From Hydrogenophaga sp. (GTDB taxonomy: Bacteria > Pseudomonadota > Gammaproteobacteria > Burkholderiales > Burkholderiaceae_C): a DNA stretch of 64,000 nucleotides. Below are positions 23,408-32,170 of the stretch, one piece after another. The notes under the pieces were generated by a model. That model worked only from the letters and a program-made list of their open reading frames with translations, had not been told where the DNA came from and searched no databases. The position numbers and the translations under genes were made by a program. Location of the stretch: contig NZ_WVZN01000008.1 of assembly GCF_011772445.1 (NCBI RefSeq), positions 235-64,234 of the forward strand. The letters are read 5' to 3'. The first letter of the stretch is position 1. The number at the start of each line of letters is the position of its first letter.

Positions 23408-25989
23408 CACGCACCGCCACCCCGGGCGTGGAAGGCGCCGTGCGCGACCCCAGGGCCTCCGAGACCGGCTTCGACACCCGCCTCTACGAGCGCTTTCCCA
23501 CGCAGGGCGGCCGCCCGGCCGGCGAGCTGGAGGCACTGCAGAAGGCCTGGGAAACGCCCCGTGGCTGGCGCGCGTTCAGTGCCGTCAACAACAACTTCGT
23601 CGGCTTCCTGTTCATCGTCACGGCCTTCGGCTTCTTCGTGGCGGCGGGCGTCCTGGCGCTGGTGATGCGCGTGCAACTGGCGGCGCCCCTGGCCGGCGTG
23701 GTGCCGCAGGAAACCTACAACCAGCTGTTCACCATGCACGGCTCGGTGATGATGTTCCTGTTCGCCGTGCCGGCCGTGGAGGCCATCGCCGTGCTGCTGC
23801 TGCCGCAGATCATCGGCGCGCGCGACCTGCCCTTCCCGCGCCTGTCGGCCTACTCGTACTGGGCCTACGCCATCGGCGGCACCGTCTTCTTCTGCTCCAT
23901 CTTCTTCAGCCTGGCGCCGTCGGACGGCTGGTTCATGTACCCGCCGCTCAGCGCGGGCGTGTACTCCAAGGGCATCAACGCCGACTTCTGGCTGCTGGGC
24001 ATCGGCTTCATCGAAATCAGCGCGATCGCCGGGGCCATCGAGCTCATCGTGGGCGTGCTGCGCACGCGCGCGCCGGGCATGACGCTGGCCCGCATGCCCA
24101 TCTACGCCTGGGCCATCCTGATCTTCGGCGTCATGATCATCCTGGCCTTCCCCGCCATGATCATGGTGACCTTCCTGCTCGAGCTCGAACGCGCCTTCAA
24201 CTGGCCGCTGTTCGACGCCACGCGCGGCGGCGACCCGCTGCTGTACCAGCACCTGTTTTGGTTCTTCGGCCACCCGGACGTCTACATCATCTTCATCCCC
24301 GCTTCGGCCATGGTGTCGACCATGATCGTCACCGTCGCGCAGCGCTCCCTGGTGGGCCACGAGCTGGTGGTGCTGGCGATGATCGCCACCGGCTTCATCA
24401 GCTTCGGCGTCTGGGCGCACCACATGTTCACCGTGGGCCTGCCCGGTGCGTCGGCCGGTTATTTCTCGGCGGCGTCGATGGCGGTGGCCGTGCCGGCCGG
24501 CGCGCAGGTCTTCGCCTGGATCTGCACCCTGGCGGCTGGCAAGGTGCAGCGCCACGTGCCCTCGCTGTTCCTCATCGGCGGCGTGCTGATCTTCGTGATG
24601 GGCGGGCTCACCGGCGTCATGGTGGGCATGGTCGCCTTCGACGGGCAGGCGCACGACACCTACTTCGTCGTCGCGCACTTCCACTACGTGCTGATCGGCG
24701 GCATGGTCTTCCCCCTGCTTGCCGGCTTCTACTACTGGACGCCGATGATCAACGGCCAGCGCCTGTCCGAGCGCCTCGGCCGCTGGGTGTTCTGGCTGGT
24801 GTTCACCGGCGTGCACGTGACCTTCCTGCCCATGCACCTGACCGGCCTGATGGGCATGCCGCGGCGCGTGGACACCTACCTGCCCGGCCGCGCCTGGGAC
24901 CTGCCCAACCTCATCTCCACCGTGGGCGCCTTCATCATGGCGGCCGGCGTGCTGCTGTTCCTCGTGGACGCGGTGCGCTGCTACTGGCGCCACAGCGGCG
25001 CGGCCGGCGCCAGGGCGCGCAACGCCTTCAACGGCGGCACGCTGGAATGGCTGTCGGCCGGCAACCACGGCCTGCGCTCCATCCCGGTGGTGAGCGACCT
25101 GGAGCCGCTGTGGGCCGATCCGCAACTGGCCGCCGATGTGGAGGCGGGGCGCTACTTCCTGCCCGGCACCGCCACCGGCGCGCGCGAGACGCTCATCACC
25201 AGCCCCACGCGCGCCGAGCCGCAGTACGTGCAGCTCATGCCGGGGCCCTCCTGGCGGCCGCTGCTGGGCGCCCTGTTCACGGCCGGCGCCTTCCTGCTGC
25301 TGACCGTGAAGGCGCTGAGCCTGAGCGCCGCCTGCGCGGTGCTGGCCGTGGTGTTCCTCATGCGCTGGGTGTGGAGCAACGACCGGCACATCGATCCGCC
25401 CATCGTCGACGCGGGCGGCGGCATCCACTTGCCCACCTACGTGGCCGGCCCGCAGGCCCACGGCTGGTGGGGCGCCGTGCTGCTCTGCGTCACGCTGGGC
25501 ATGATTTTCCTGATGGCGGTCTTCGGCTACCTGTACCTGCACGGCGCGCACCCGGACTGGTGGCGCGTCCCCGCGCCTCGCGGGACCTTGCTGCCCGGTC
25601 TGGCGCTGCTGGGCGTGGCCGCCGGCAGCGCCTACGCCGCCCGCCCGCTGATGGCCAGGTTCAAGCGCGGCAGCGGCGCCAGCGCCGCGGCGATGGCGCT
25701 GAGCGCGCTGTGCCTGGCCGCCGCGCTGGCCGTGGACGCGCGCGACTGGTGGCAGGCCGGCCTGCGCGGTGATGCCAGCGGCCAGGGCGCGTCGGTCTAC
25801 GCCATGTTGGCCTGGCACGGCAGCGTCGTCGTGGCGGTGGTGCTGTCGGCCTTCTACTACGCGCTGCGCTGGATGCGCGGGCTGGCCCCCGGCCCGGCCA
25901 ACAAGACGCTGGAGGCGCTGCGCATCCTGTTCCTCTACGCCACGCTCGAGGGCACGGTCGGGCTGCTGCTGCCGCGTGTGCTGCCGTGA
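23404..25989 (+). CDS. ctaD: fused cytochrome c oxidase subunits I and III with atypical proton-channel residues
   Basis: 861 residues: subunit I (about 1-545) fused to a subunit III-like helical domain (about 615-861). Heme and metal ligands are intact: HGSVMMF for low-spin heme, His290 and cross-link Tyr294 in GHPDVYI, His339-His340 in WAHHMF, and His425/His427 in VAHFHYV. Counting from His290, the position of the conserved D-channel Glu (Paracoccus E278) is Asp292. The K-channel Thr and Lys (T351, K354) are Ala365 and Gln368 in VPAGAQVFAW. Asp141 at the D-channel mouth is kept (ARDLPFPR), but the usual Asn seven residues on is Ser148. The enzyme reduces O2 to water; its pumping efficiency may differ from standard oxidases. 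Confidence 0.93.
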   Translation: MTRTATPGVEGAVRDPRASETGFDTRLYERFPTQGGRPAGELEALQKAWETPRGWRAFSAVNNNFVGFLFIVTAFGFFVAAGVLALVMRVQLAAPLAGVVPQETYNQLFTMHGSVMMFLFAVPAVEAIAVLLLPQIIGARDLPFPRLSAYSYWAYAIGGTVFFCSIFFSLAPSDGWFMYPPLSAGVYSKGINADFWLLGIGFIEISAIAGAIELIVGVLRTRAPGMTLARMPIYAWAILIFGVMIILAFPAMIMVTFLLELERAFNWPLFDATRGGDPLLYQHLFWFFGHPDVYIIFIPASAMVSTMIVTVAQRSLVGHELVVLAMIATGFISFGVWAHHMFTVGLPGASAGYFSAASMAVAVPAGAQVFAWICTLAAGKVQRHVPSLFLIGGVLIFVMGGLTGVMVGMVAFDGQAHDTYFVVAHFHYVLIGGMVFPLLAGFYYWTPMINGQRLSERLGRWVFWLVFTGVHVTFLPMHLTGLMGMPRRVDTYLPGRAWDLPNLISTVGAFIMAAGVLLFLVDAVRCYWRHSGAAGARARNAFNGGTLEWLSAGNHGLRSIPVVSDLEPLWADPQLAADVEAGRYFLPGTATGARETLITSPTRAEPQYVQLMPGPSWRPLLGALFTAGAFLLLTVKALSLSAACAVLAVVFLMRWVWSNDRHIDPPIVDAGGGIHLPTYVAGPQAHGWWGAVLLCVTLGMIFLMAVFGYLYLHGAHPDWWRVPAPRGTLLPGLALLGVAAGSAYAARPLMARFKRGSGASAAAMALSALCLAAALAVDARDWWQAGLRGDASGQGASVYAMLAWHGSVVVAVVLSAFYYALRWMRGLAPGPANKTLEALRILFLYATLEGTVGLLLPRVLP

Positions 25990-26094
25990 GGTGAAGGGGC
26001 CCCGACGCGAGCGGGCGCCGCAGACCCCCATCAGGGCGCGGGCCGCCGGGATGGCCTGGCTTTCTTCTGCCGAACGGCGGAGATGCGTCGGCGC

Positions 26095-26499
26095 TTACAG
26101 CAGCGCCGCCTCCGCGGGCACCTGGTCCCACCGATCCTGTCGCCCGTTCTCATGCACCATCGGCGCAGCCAACAGATCGTCCAGCAGAACGTCCTCGAGG
26201 CACGCCACGTTGACCGCGTAGAAGCGGCCACCCAACTCCGCGAGCTCCCCCTCCCCGAACGGCTTGATGCCACAGTGCGCGCAGAAGCGATGCCGGATCG
26301 AGCCCGAGCCGAACCGATACTCGACAAGCGAGGTATCGCCGGCCAGCAGCTGGAAGTCCGTGGCAGGCACGATCGCCTTCCAGAAACGTCCCTTCCAGCA
26401 CATCGAACAATTGCAGCGGCTGGTGCCGATGTCCAGGTCGACCTCACAACGCAAGCGCACCGCGCCGCAGTGGCAGCTGCCGTGGTAGGTCCGCCTCAT
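26095..26499 (-). CDS. GFA-family (glutathione-dependent formaldehyde-activating-like) zinc protein
   Basis: 134 residues from ATG 26499. The zinc-binding Cys sets are GSCHCGAVRLRC, CNCSMC and FCAHCGIKPFG, in the spacing of the GFA family. Despite the family name, most such members have unproven function. It is the last gene of an ArsR-SRPBCC-GFA operon; its start overlaps the SRPBCC stop. Bases 25990-26094 toward the oxidase gene hold no gene. Confidence 0.9.
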   Translation of the reverse strand: MRRTYHGSCHCGAVRLRCEVDLDIGTSRCNCSMCWKGRFWKAIVPATDFQLLAGDTSLVEYRFGSGSIRHRFCAHCGIKPFGEGELAELGGRFYAVNVACLEDVLLDDLLAAPMVHENGRQDRWDQVPAEAALL

Positions 26500-26993
26500 G
26501 GCCGCGCCTCCCGCGCCTGAACTGCCACCAGAAACTCCACCAGTCGATCCAGGCATTCGGCCCAGCCGCTCGCGTGGCCATCACGTTCCGATGGCGGCAG
26601 TCCTGTCTGGCGGAAGCGGATGCGCGTGGCGTCGGGACCTTCCTGCAGGAAGTCAACTTCCACCAGTGTCAGTGGGAAAGCTTCCCCGGTCCTTTCCCAG
26701 GCGAAGGTGAACACCAGGCGATCGGGTGGCGTGATCTCGCGGTACTGTCCGCCCTGCCAATAGTCCTCTGCGCCCGGCGAACGGATGCAGATGCGCCAAC
26801 TGCCGCCCGGTCGGAAATCCATCTCGCACGAGGCCATGCTGAAGTCGCGACCCTGCTCGTCGCGCGGGCCCCACCATCGTGCGAGATGCCGAGGCGAGGT
26901 CCAGACCTCGAAGGCGAGCGCACGCGGCGCCTTCACCACGCGCTCGATCACCACGGACTGCCCACTGGACTGCAGATCAGGCTTTGCGCCCAT
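26496..26993 (-). CDS. SRPBCC (AHSA1/START-like) protein
   Basis: 165 residues. The AHSA1 pattern is clear: IERVVKAPRALAFEVWTSP at the start, RWWGPRD, MDFRPGGSWRICIRSP, YREITPPDRLVFTFAWE, and the C-terminal helix GWAECLDRLVEFL. The fold has a hydrophobic ligand cavity. It is translated from the same message as the ArsR gene, overlapping it by 17 bases. ArsR-SRPBCC pairs are a very common unit; the ligand is unknown. Confidence 0.92.
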   Translation of the reverse strand: MGAKPDLQSSGQSVVIERVVKAPRALAFEVWTSPRHLARWWGPRDEQGRDFSMASCEMDFRPGGSWRICIRSPGAEDYWQGGQYREITPPDRLVFTFAWERTGEAFPLTLVEVDFLQEGPDATRIRFRQTGLPPSERDGHASGWAECLDRLVEFLVAVQAREARP

Positions 26994-27333
26994 GAGACTT
27001 CTCCTTTTCAGTCACGTTCAATTCGTCGAGGTAGTTGGCCATCCGGTCGAAGCTGTCTTCCCAGAATGGGCGGTAGTGCTCCAGCCATCCCGCGGCCTGC
27101 GCCAACGGCGCGGCCTGCAGCCGGCGCGGCCGCCACTGCGAATGACGGCTCTGCTCGACCAGCCCCGCCCGCTCCAGGACCTTCAGATGCTTGGAGATCG
27201 ACGGCAGGCGCATGTCGAAAGGCGCCGCCAGTTCGTTCACCGTGGCCTCCCCCTGCGACAGCAGCGCCAGCAGTGCCCTTCGGGTAGGGTCCGCAAGCGC
27301 GGCAAAAGTCAGGCTCAGCGGGTCATCGAGCAT
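26977..27333 (-). CDS. ArsR-family HTH regulator
   Basis: 118 residues with a winged helix: ALADPTRRALLALLSQGEAT, VNELAAPFDMRLPSISKHLK, VLERAGLVEQSRHSQWRPRR. No metal-binding Cys motif is present, so it belongs to the non-metal subgroup that pairs with AHSA1 proteins. It ends with a Trp/Tyr-rich dimer helix (WLEHYRPFWEDSFDRMANYL). It is first gene of the operon, and the AT-rich bases 27334-27400 upstream likely hold its promoter. Confidence 0.92.
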   Translation of the reverse strand: MLDDPLSLTFAALADPTRRALLALLSQGEATVNELAAPFDMRLPSISKHLKVLERAGLVEQSRHSQWRPRRLQAAPLAQAAGWLEHYRPFWEDSFDRMANYLDELNVTEKEKSHGRKA

Positions 27334-27428
27334 GGTGTTTTTAGTTTTCCAAATGGCTAATTAGCCCGTAGGCTAAGTAAAGTTCGAATTCTTGTCAACC
27401 GGGCGCATGCTCTCGAATGGGGAGCGCC

Positions 27429-28052
27429 TCACGAGGGAGTGCCTGTCCGCTGCCGCATCACCATCGCCTCGATGGTGTCGCGCAGCTCCTGCTTCGCCTG
27501 CGCCGGCGAGATGTCTCCCACGGCGGCGGCATAGGACAAGGCGTCGGCGGCGCCTTGCATGGCGCGCAGGCCTGCGGGGGTGATGTCCTTGCCAGGCGCG
27601 AAGGGTGCCAGCAGCTCGCGGCATTTGTCGAGGAACACGGTCTCGCTCTCCCGCTTCAGCACCTCCAGCTCGGGGGCGCCCGCCAGCGCGGCACGCACGC
27701 CCGGGAGTTCGCGCCCCTGGGCCAGCACGCAGTCCACGTAAGAACCGGCGATCACGGACGCGCGGCTGTCCAGGTTCGGTTCGCTGGCCTGCAGCGCCGC
27801 GTCGATGAGTGCGTGTTGCTGCGTGTCGAACTCTTCGTACAGCGCCGCCAGCAAACCGTTGCGCGTGGCGAAGTGGTCGTACACGACGGGTTTGGCCACG
27901 CCCGCCTGCTCGGCCAGCGAGCCCAGGGTCAGTGCGTCGCTGCCCGCCTCGCGCACGATGCGCCACGCGGTCTCGATGAGTTGGCGGTAACGCTCCTGCC
28001 GCGGCAGACGCTGCCGAGGGCCGTCGGCGCGAGGAATCCCGCGTTTCTGCAT
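27429..28052 (-). CDS. TetR-family regulator
   Basis: 207 residues from ATG 28052; an upstream in-frame stretch crosses the operator. The HTH is LIETAWRIVREAGSDALTLG, SLAEQAGVAKPVVYDHFATR, NGLLAALYEEF. The ligand domain is helical with one Cys in DCVLAQG. It is divergent from an NAD(P)H oxidoreductase gene, separated by two near-identical 14-base repeats, and probably represses it in response to a quinone or electrophile. Confidence 0.9.
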   Translation of the reverse strand: MQKRGIPRADGPRQRLPRQERYRQLIETAWRIVREAGSDALTLGSLAEQAGVAKPVVYDHFATRNGLLAALYEEFDTQQHALIDAALQASEPNLDSRASVIAGSYVDCVLAQGRELPGVRAALAGAPELEVLKRESETVFLDKCRELLAPFAPGKDITPAGLRAMQGAADALSYAAAVGDISPAQAKQELRDTIEAMVMRQRTGTPS

Positions 28053-28057
28053 GGTTA

Positions 28058-28094
28058 TATACCAAACGTAGGTTAATGAATATACTAAAGGTAG
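28058..28094. promoter_or_regulatory. paired TetR-type sites between divergent genes
   Basis: TATACCAAACGTAG (28058-28071) and TATACTAAAGGTAG (28081-28094) match at 12 of 14 bases with a 23-base period, about two turns. The stretch is notably AT-rich and lies six bases from the tetR start, so it probably contains both promoters and the operators. Confidence 0.6.
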
Positions 28095-28123
28095 CAAGCA
28101 ACTTTACCAGCAGGAGCCCAGAC

Positions 28124-28753
28124 ATGCATGCCCTCGTCGTCGTCGCACACCCGCAGCCCGGATCGTTCAGCCACCGCGTCGCGCGCCGCGTGGCCGACGG
28201 CATCGCCCAGACCGGCCACACGTCCGAGATCGCCGACCTGGCCGCGGAAGGCTTCGACCCCCGCTTCACCGCACACGACCACGCCGTTCACAAGGACCTT
28301 CTCTCGCCCTCCTCTGATGTTCTGCGCGAACAGCAGCGCATCGACGGAGCCGACGCGTTGGTGCTGGTGTATCCGGTGTACTGGTGGTCCTTCCCGGCGC
28401 TGCTGAAGGGCTGGATCGACCGGGTCTTCTCCAACGGATGGGCTTATGAGGAGCGCGCAGACACCGGGCTCGTGAAGCGATTGGGCCATCTGCCGGTGCA
28501 CCTGGTGGCCATCGGCGGTGCCTCGGAGCGAACCTACACGCGCCGTGGCTACTTCCAGGCCATGAAGACGCAGATCGATCTCGGGATCTTTGACTACTGC
28601 GGCGCACGCGTCGCCGCGTCCACGTTTCTGCTGGCTGGCGAGGACGTGCAGGAACAGGCGCAACTGCAGGCCGCGCAGACCCTGGGTGCCGCCGTGTTTT
28701 CAGGCAGCGGCCCAGTGGCGCCGCAGACGGCCAAGGTTCAGGCGTGCGCGTGA
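28124..28753 (+). CDS. NAD(P)H dehydrogenase (quinone), flavodoxin-like fold
   Basis: 209 residues from ATG 28124, with GCAGGAGC upstream. The flavodoxin-like fold of the KefF/MdaB/NQO family is shown by VVVAHPQPGSFSHRVA (phosphate loop), LVYPVYWWSFPALLKGWIDR and FSNGWAYEE (flavin contact), and VAIGGASERTYTRRGYFQAM. It reduces quinones or similar electrophiles by two electrons with FAD or FMN. It is regulated by the divergent TetR protein. Its last 16 bases overlap the convergent azoreductase gene. Confidence 0.9.
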   Translation: MHALVVVAHPQPGSFSHRVARRVADGIAQTGHTSEIADLAAEGFDPRFTAHDHAVHKDLLSPSSDVLREQQRIDGADALVLVYPVYWWSFPALLKGWIDRVFSNGWAYEERADTGLVKRLGHLPVHLVAIGGASERTYTRRGYFQAMKTQIDLGIFDYCGARVAASTFLLAGEDVQEQAQLQAAQTLGAAVFSGSGPVAPQTAKVQACA

Positions 28754-29403
28754 GCCACGTCCACGGCCAGTTCGCTGGCCAAGGCCTTCGCGGCGTCCGT
28801 GGCGGCCTGCAGCGAATCGCGGTGTCGCTGATCGCCGAACTCCTGGTATTCAATGGCCACGTGGTGCATGTCGTGCGCCGCGACGCCGAGGTAATGCGCG
28901 CAAGTTCGCACGTGCGGCTCAAGATGCTCCCACGCTTCGCGCAGGCCGCCGGCCTGGAACGCGAACTCGCCTGAGGCGGACAGCAGCACCAGCTTCTTGC
29001 CAGACAACAGCGGCGACAGTGGCCAGGTCTTTTCGCTGCGGTCGAAGTGGAACGTGCGGTTGATGCGAATCACCTGGTCGAACCAGGCCTTCAGCGCGGC
29101 GGGCATGCCGTAGTTGTAGCGGGGCGTGGCGATGACCACGATGTCCGCCTGCGCGAGTTCGTCGATGGCGGCGTCCGAGTAGGTCAGCACGGCGCGCTGG
29201 TCGGGCGTGCGCTGGCCTTCGGCGGTGAAACACGCCGCGATCCAGGCTTCGGTCAGCAAGGGCGGGTGCTCGATGCCGACGTCGCGTTCGACGATCGCGT
29301 CACGCGGCCGCAGGGCCTGCCAGCGGGCGACGAATGCATGGGCCAGTTGCCGTGACAGGGACCGCTCGCGGCGGGGGCTGGCGTTGATGACAAGTACGTT
29401 CAT
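28738..29403 (-). CDS. azoR: FMN-dependent NADH-azoreductase
   Basis: 221 residues. AzoR signatures are MNVLVINASPRRERSLSRQL (phosphate loop), VVIATPRYNYGMPAALKAWF with the DQVIRINRTF continuation, and LVLLSASGEF. It reduces azo and quinone compounds using NADH and FMN in the cytoplasm. It is convergent with the quinone oxidoreductase gene; both belong to electrophile defence, although transcribed separately. Confidence 0.92.
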   Translation of the reverse strand: MNVLVINASPRRERSLSRQLAHAFVARWQALRPRDAIVERDVGIEHPPLLTEAWIAACFTAEGQRTPDQRAVLTYSDAAIDELAQADIVVIATPRYNYGMPAALKAWFDQVIRINRTFHFDRSEKTWPLSPLLSGKKLVLLSASGEFAFQAGGLREAWEHLEPHVRTCAHYLGVAAHDMHHVAIEYQEFGDQRHRDSLQAATDAAKALASELAVDVAHAHA

Positions 29404-29448
29404 GGGGACTCTCTGGATGGGGTGGTGGAAATGCCTTGGATCAGGGGT

Positions 29449-30714
29449 TCACTCATGAGCAGGCCCGAGCAACGCACGCAGGTCGATGCTGTCGGCCATG
29501 GCGCGGTAGCCGTCGTCACCGGGATGCAGGTGATCACCTGAATCGAAGGCCGCGCGCAGGCGGGTCGGGCGGGACGGATCGCGCGCCAGCCGATCGAAAT
29601 CGACCACGGCATCGAATGCGCCGGCGTGCCGGATCCACTCGTTGAGCTGTTGGCGCAGCGCGTCTTTCTCGGGGCTGAAGTGGCCTTCCAGCGGCGTGCC
29701 CTTGAGGGCGTCCTCGAACGGCATGAGGGTGGCGCCAATGACCCGAACGCCCCGCAGGTGCGCCCGCTCCACCAGTTGGCGCAGACCCTGGGTGAGGCTC
29801 GCCAGGGTCGGGAGCGCCTCGTCGGGTGCAAAGGCACCGCCGGGCCAGCCGATGTCGTTGGTGCCGAGCAGCACGATGACCGAGCGCACGCCCGGGTGTT
29901 GCAGCGCGTCGCGCTCCAGCCGGGCCAGCGCGCTCTCCCCCATGCCCGGGCGCAACAGGCGGTTCCCCGAAATGCCGGCGTTCAACACGGCCACGCCCTG
30001 CGGGGCGAGGCGGCGCGCCAGAAAGTCGGGCCAGCGCCGATCCGCACCGGGCGTGGACCCGTTGCCGTCGGTGATCGAATCGCCCAGCGCGACCACTGCC
30101 ACCGGCGCGCGCGCGGCTTCGACCATGACGGCGGAGAGGAAGGCGCGCGTTGCCAGCGTCTCGCCACGCTCGCCGCTTTCAGCGGCTGCACGCCCGGCGA
30201 CGTTGCCCGGCAACAGCAGCGTCTGATCGCGCGCGTCCCAATGGAAGCCCGCGAGCGGCGTGCGATCGGGCAGGTAGAGGTCCACCTGCAGGCGCGCGCC
30301 CGACGGCACGGCCACGGCGATCGGGTCACTGACCGCCTTCGCGCGCGCCGCGACGGAGATCTCCTTCGATCCCTGGAAGCGGGCGTATGCCCCTGCGCCT
30401 GATGCACCGAGCCCGACATGCGCGCTCGCCACCTTCAAGGGCGAGCGCCCGTATTCATTGCTGACCACGAGGCGAAGGCGTTCGCCGCCGACGCTGATGC
30501 GCAGGTGCTGCCGCAGGGTGACGTCCTGCAATTGCCGGGGCATGCCCAGGGGCAGCGCGAACCCGCTGTCCCACAGGGGCTGGGCGGGTGCGATCCAGCT
30601 CGTGGCCCACTGCGCGGGCTCAGTGGAAGCGGTGAATGGCGGGCGGGCGAACGACAGGGCGGCAGCGCCTGCGAGAAGCAGTGCGAGACCGATGCGTGTG
30701 ACGAAACGTCTCAT
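29449..30714 (-). CDS. SGNH/GDSL-type hydrolase, exported
   Basis: 421 residues with a signal peptide (FVTRIGLALLLAGAAALSFA). An N-terminal beta-rich region of about 170 residues (LRISVGGERLRLVVSNEYGR) precedes the SGNH domain. Block I is VALGDSITDGNG (Ser nucleophile), block II is ISGNRLL, block III is LLGTNDIGWPG and block V is DHLHPGDDGY with the catalytic Asp/His. It is likely a periplasmic or secreted esterase or lipase. It is divergent from the LysR gene at 30821. Confidence 0.92.
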   Translation of the reverse strand: MRRFVTRIGLALLLAGAAALSFARPPFTASTEPAQWATSWIAPAQPLWDSGFALPLGMPRQLQDVTLRQHLRISVGGERLRLVVSNEYGRSPLKVASAHVGLGASGAGAYARFQGSKEISVAARAKAVSDPIAVAVPSGARLQVDLYLPDRTPLAGFHWDARDQTLLLPGNVAGRAAAESGERGETLATRAFLSAVMVEAARAPVAVVALGDSITDGNGSTPGADRRWPDFLARRLAPQGVAVLNAGISGNRLLRPGMGESALARLERDALQHPGVRSVIVLLGTNDIGWPGGAFAPDEALPTLASLTQGLRQLVERAHLRGVRVIGATLMPFEDALKGTPLEGHFSPEKDALRQQLNEWIRHAGAFDAVVDFDRLARDPSRPTRLRAAFDSGDHLHPGDDGYRAMADSIDLRALLGPAHE

Positions 30715-30820
30715 GGAAATTCCGTGTGGATGGATGGAAGTGCAGTGACTTTCCGGTATTCCCTATGAGATGCGAAGTGGAGAAAATGGAAGAAGCCCTC
30801 TTCTGAATTGGAATGACTCT

Positions 30821-31702
30821 ATGGACAGGCTCAAAGCCATGGGCGCCTTCGTGCGCGCCGTCGAACTCGGCAGCCTCTCGGCCGCCGCGCGCGAGATGGC
30901 GACCACGCAACCGACCGTCAGCAAGCTGGTCGCCTGGCTGGAGCGGGAAGTGGGCGCCAGGCTGCTGGAGCGCAGCAGCCAGCGCGTTCTGCCCACGGAG
31001 GAAGGCTCGCGCCTGCTCGTGCACGCGAAGCAACTGCTGGAGGACTACGAAGAGGCGCTGGCCGACATGGCGAGTGGCGTGCGCGAGCCCCGCGGGCTGG
31101 TGCGCCTGTCGGCGCCGGTGGCGTTGGGCGAATTGCGTCTCAGCGCCTTGGTGCTGGAGATGTTGTCGACGCTGCCGCAGCTGGAGGTGGAGCTCTTGCT
31201 GGAGGACCGCTTCGTCGATCCGGTCGAGGAGCGCATCGACCTCACCGTCCGCATCGGCGGCGTGCTGCCCGCCGATCTGGTCGCGCGGCCTCTGGCGGTC
31301 TGGCCACGCTACCTGGTGGCCTCGCCCGACTACGTGCGTCGCAAGGGGCGGCCACGGCGGCCGGGCGATCTGAGCGCGCACGAGTACCTGCGCTACGCCG
31401 CGAGCGACGAGGTGCTTCACTTGCGCAGCGGCAGCGAGAGCGCCGCGCTGGAACTCGCTTCGCGCTACCGCGTCAACAGCGCGATCGCGCTGCTGGACGC
31501 CGTGCAGTCGGGCGCGGGCATTTCGCTGCAGCCCTGCTGGATGGTGGACGAGGCCTTGCGCCGGGGGACGCTGGTGCGCCTGCTGCCCCGGTGGACGGGG
31601 CCGGCGCAAACGGCGCATGTCGTGCATGCGCCGCGCCGCCGGCTGCCGGCCCGCGTGCAGGCCGTGATGGACTACCTGGTGGACGCCGTGCGGCGCTGGT
31701 AG
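30821..31702 (+). CDS. LysR-family regulator
   Basis: 293 residues from ATG 30821; the longer frame from 30770 lacks support. The N-terminal HTH is MGAFVRAVELGSLSAAAREM then ATTQPTVSKLVAWLEREVG. The effector domain has the CrgA-like features RGLVRLSAPVALGELRL and RPLAVWPRYLVASPDYV. It is divergent from the SGNH hydrolase gene (106-base gap) and convergent with the AhpD-like gene, so the hydrolase is the likeliest target. Confidence 0.92.
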   Translation: MDRLKAMGAFVRAVELGSLSAAAREMATTQPTVSKLVAWLEREVGARLLERSSQRVLPTEEGSRLLVHAKQLLEDYEEALADMASGVREPRGLVRLSAPVALGELRLSALVLEMLSTLPQLEVELLLEDRFVDPVEERIDLTVRIGGVLPADLVARPLAVWPRYLVASPDYVRRKGRPRRPGDLSAHEYLRYAASDEVLHLRSGSESAALELASRYRVNSAIALLDAVQSGAGISLQPCWMVDEALRRGTLVRLLPRWTGPAQTAHVVHAPRRRLPARVQAVMDYLVDAVRRW

Positions 31703-31708
31703 TGCGGC

Positions 31709-32170
31709 TCACTCCACCGCGTAGGGCGTCTCGGGCACGGGCATGTGAAAGCTCGCATTGAGCATGTTCCACGAGCGGATCGCGCCGACCTGGAACGTGA
31801 GGTCCGCGATCTGAGCATCGCTCAGGTGCTGTCGGATGGCGCGGAAGTCTTCGTCGCTGGGCGTTCGGTGCGGCACGGCATTCACGGCCTCGGCCCAGTT
31901 CAGGGCGGCGCGCTCGGCGTCGCTGAAGAAGCGGGTGGCCTCGCGCCAGCCAGCCACGGCGTTGACGTGGCGCGGCTCCATGCCTTCCTTGAGCAGTTGG
32001 GCCCAGTGCATATCGATGCAGAACGCGCAGCCGTTGATCTGGCTGATGCGCAGGTTGACGATTTCGCGCAGCCGCATGTCCAGGGTGCGGCCAGCGGCGT
32101 GGGAGAACTGGGCGCCGGCGCGGGCGGCGTGGGGGGCGAGTGCGTGGTAATCGAGTCGCGGTGCGGACAT
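31709..32170 (-). CDS. AhpD-like carboxymuconolactone decarboxylase-family protein
   Basis: 153 residues from ATG 32170. The motif INGCAFCIDMHWAQLLKEG carries the two redox Cys and the His of AhpD. The flanking RLREIVNLRISQ and ERAALNWAEAVNAV fit the family. It is related to, but clearly distinct from, the copy at 4845-5294. Its likely role is peroxide or alkyl-hydroperoxide stress. Bases 32171-32325 show no gene. Confidence 0.9.
   Translation of the reverse strand: MSAPRLDYHALAPHAARAGAQFSHAAGRTLDMRLREIVNLRISQINGCAFCIDMHWAQLLKEGMEPRHVNAVAGWREATRFFSDAERAALNWAEAVNAVPHRTPSDEDFRAIRQHLSDAQIADLTFQVGAIRSWNMLNASFHMPVPETPYAVE

Noticed and set aside
23386..26031. 881-codon minus-strand open frame opposite the oxidase gene
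   Set aside because: It is fully antisense to ctaD, whose product has intact heme and copper ligands. The antisense product is low-complexity His/Gln/Arg.
4845..32170. The two AhpD-like genes as a recent duplication
   Set aside because: They share the CxxC core but little more. They sit in unrelated contexts.
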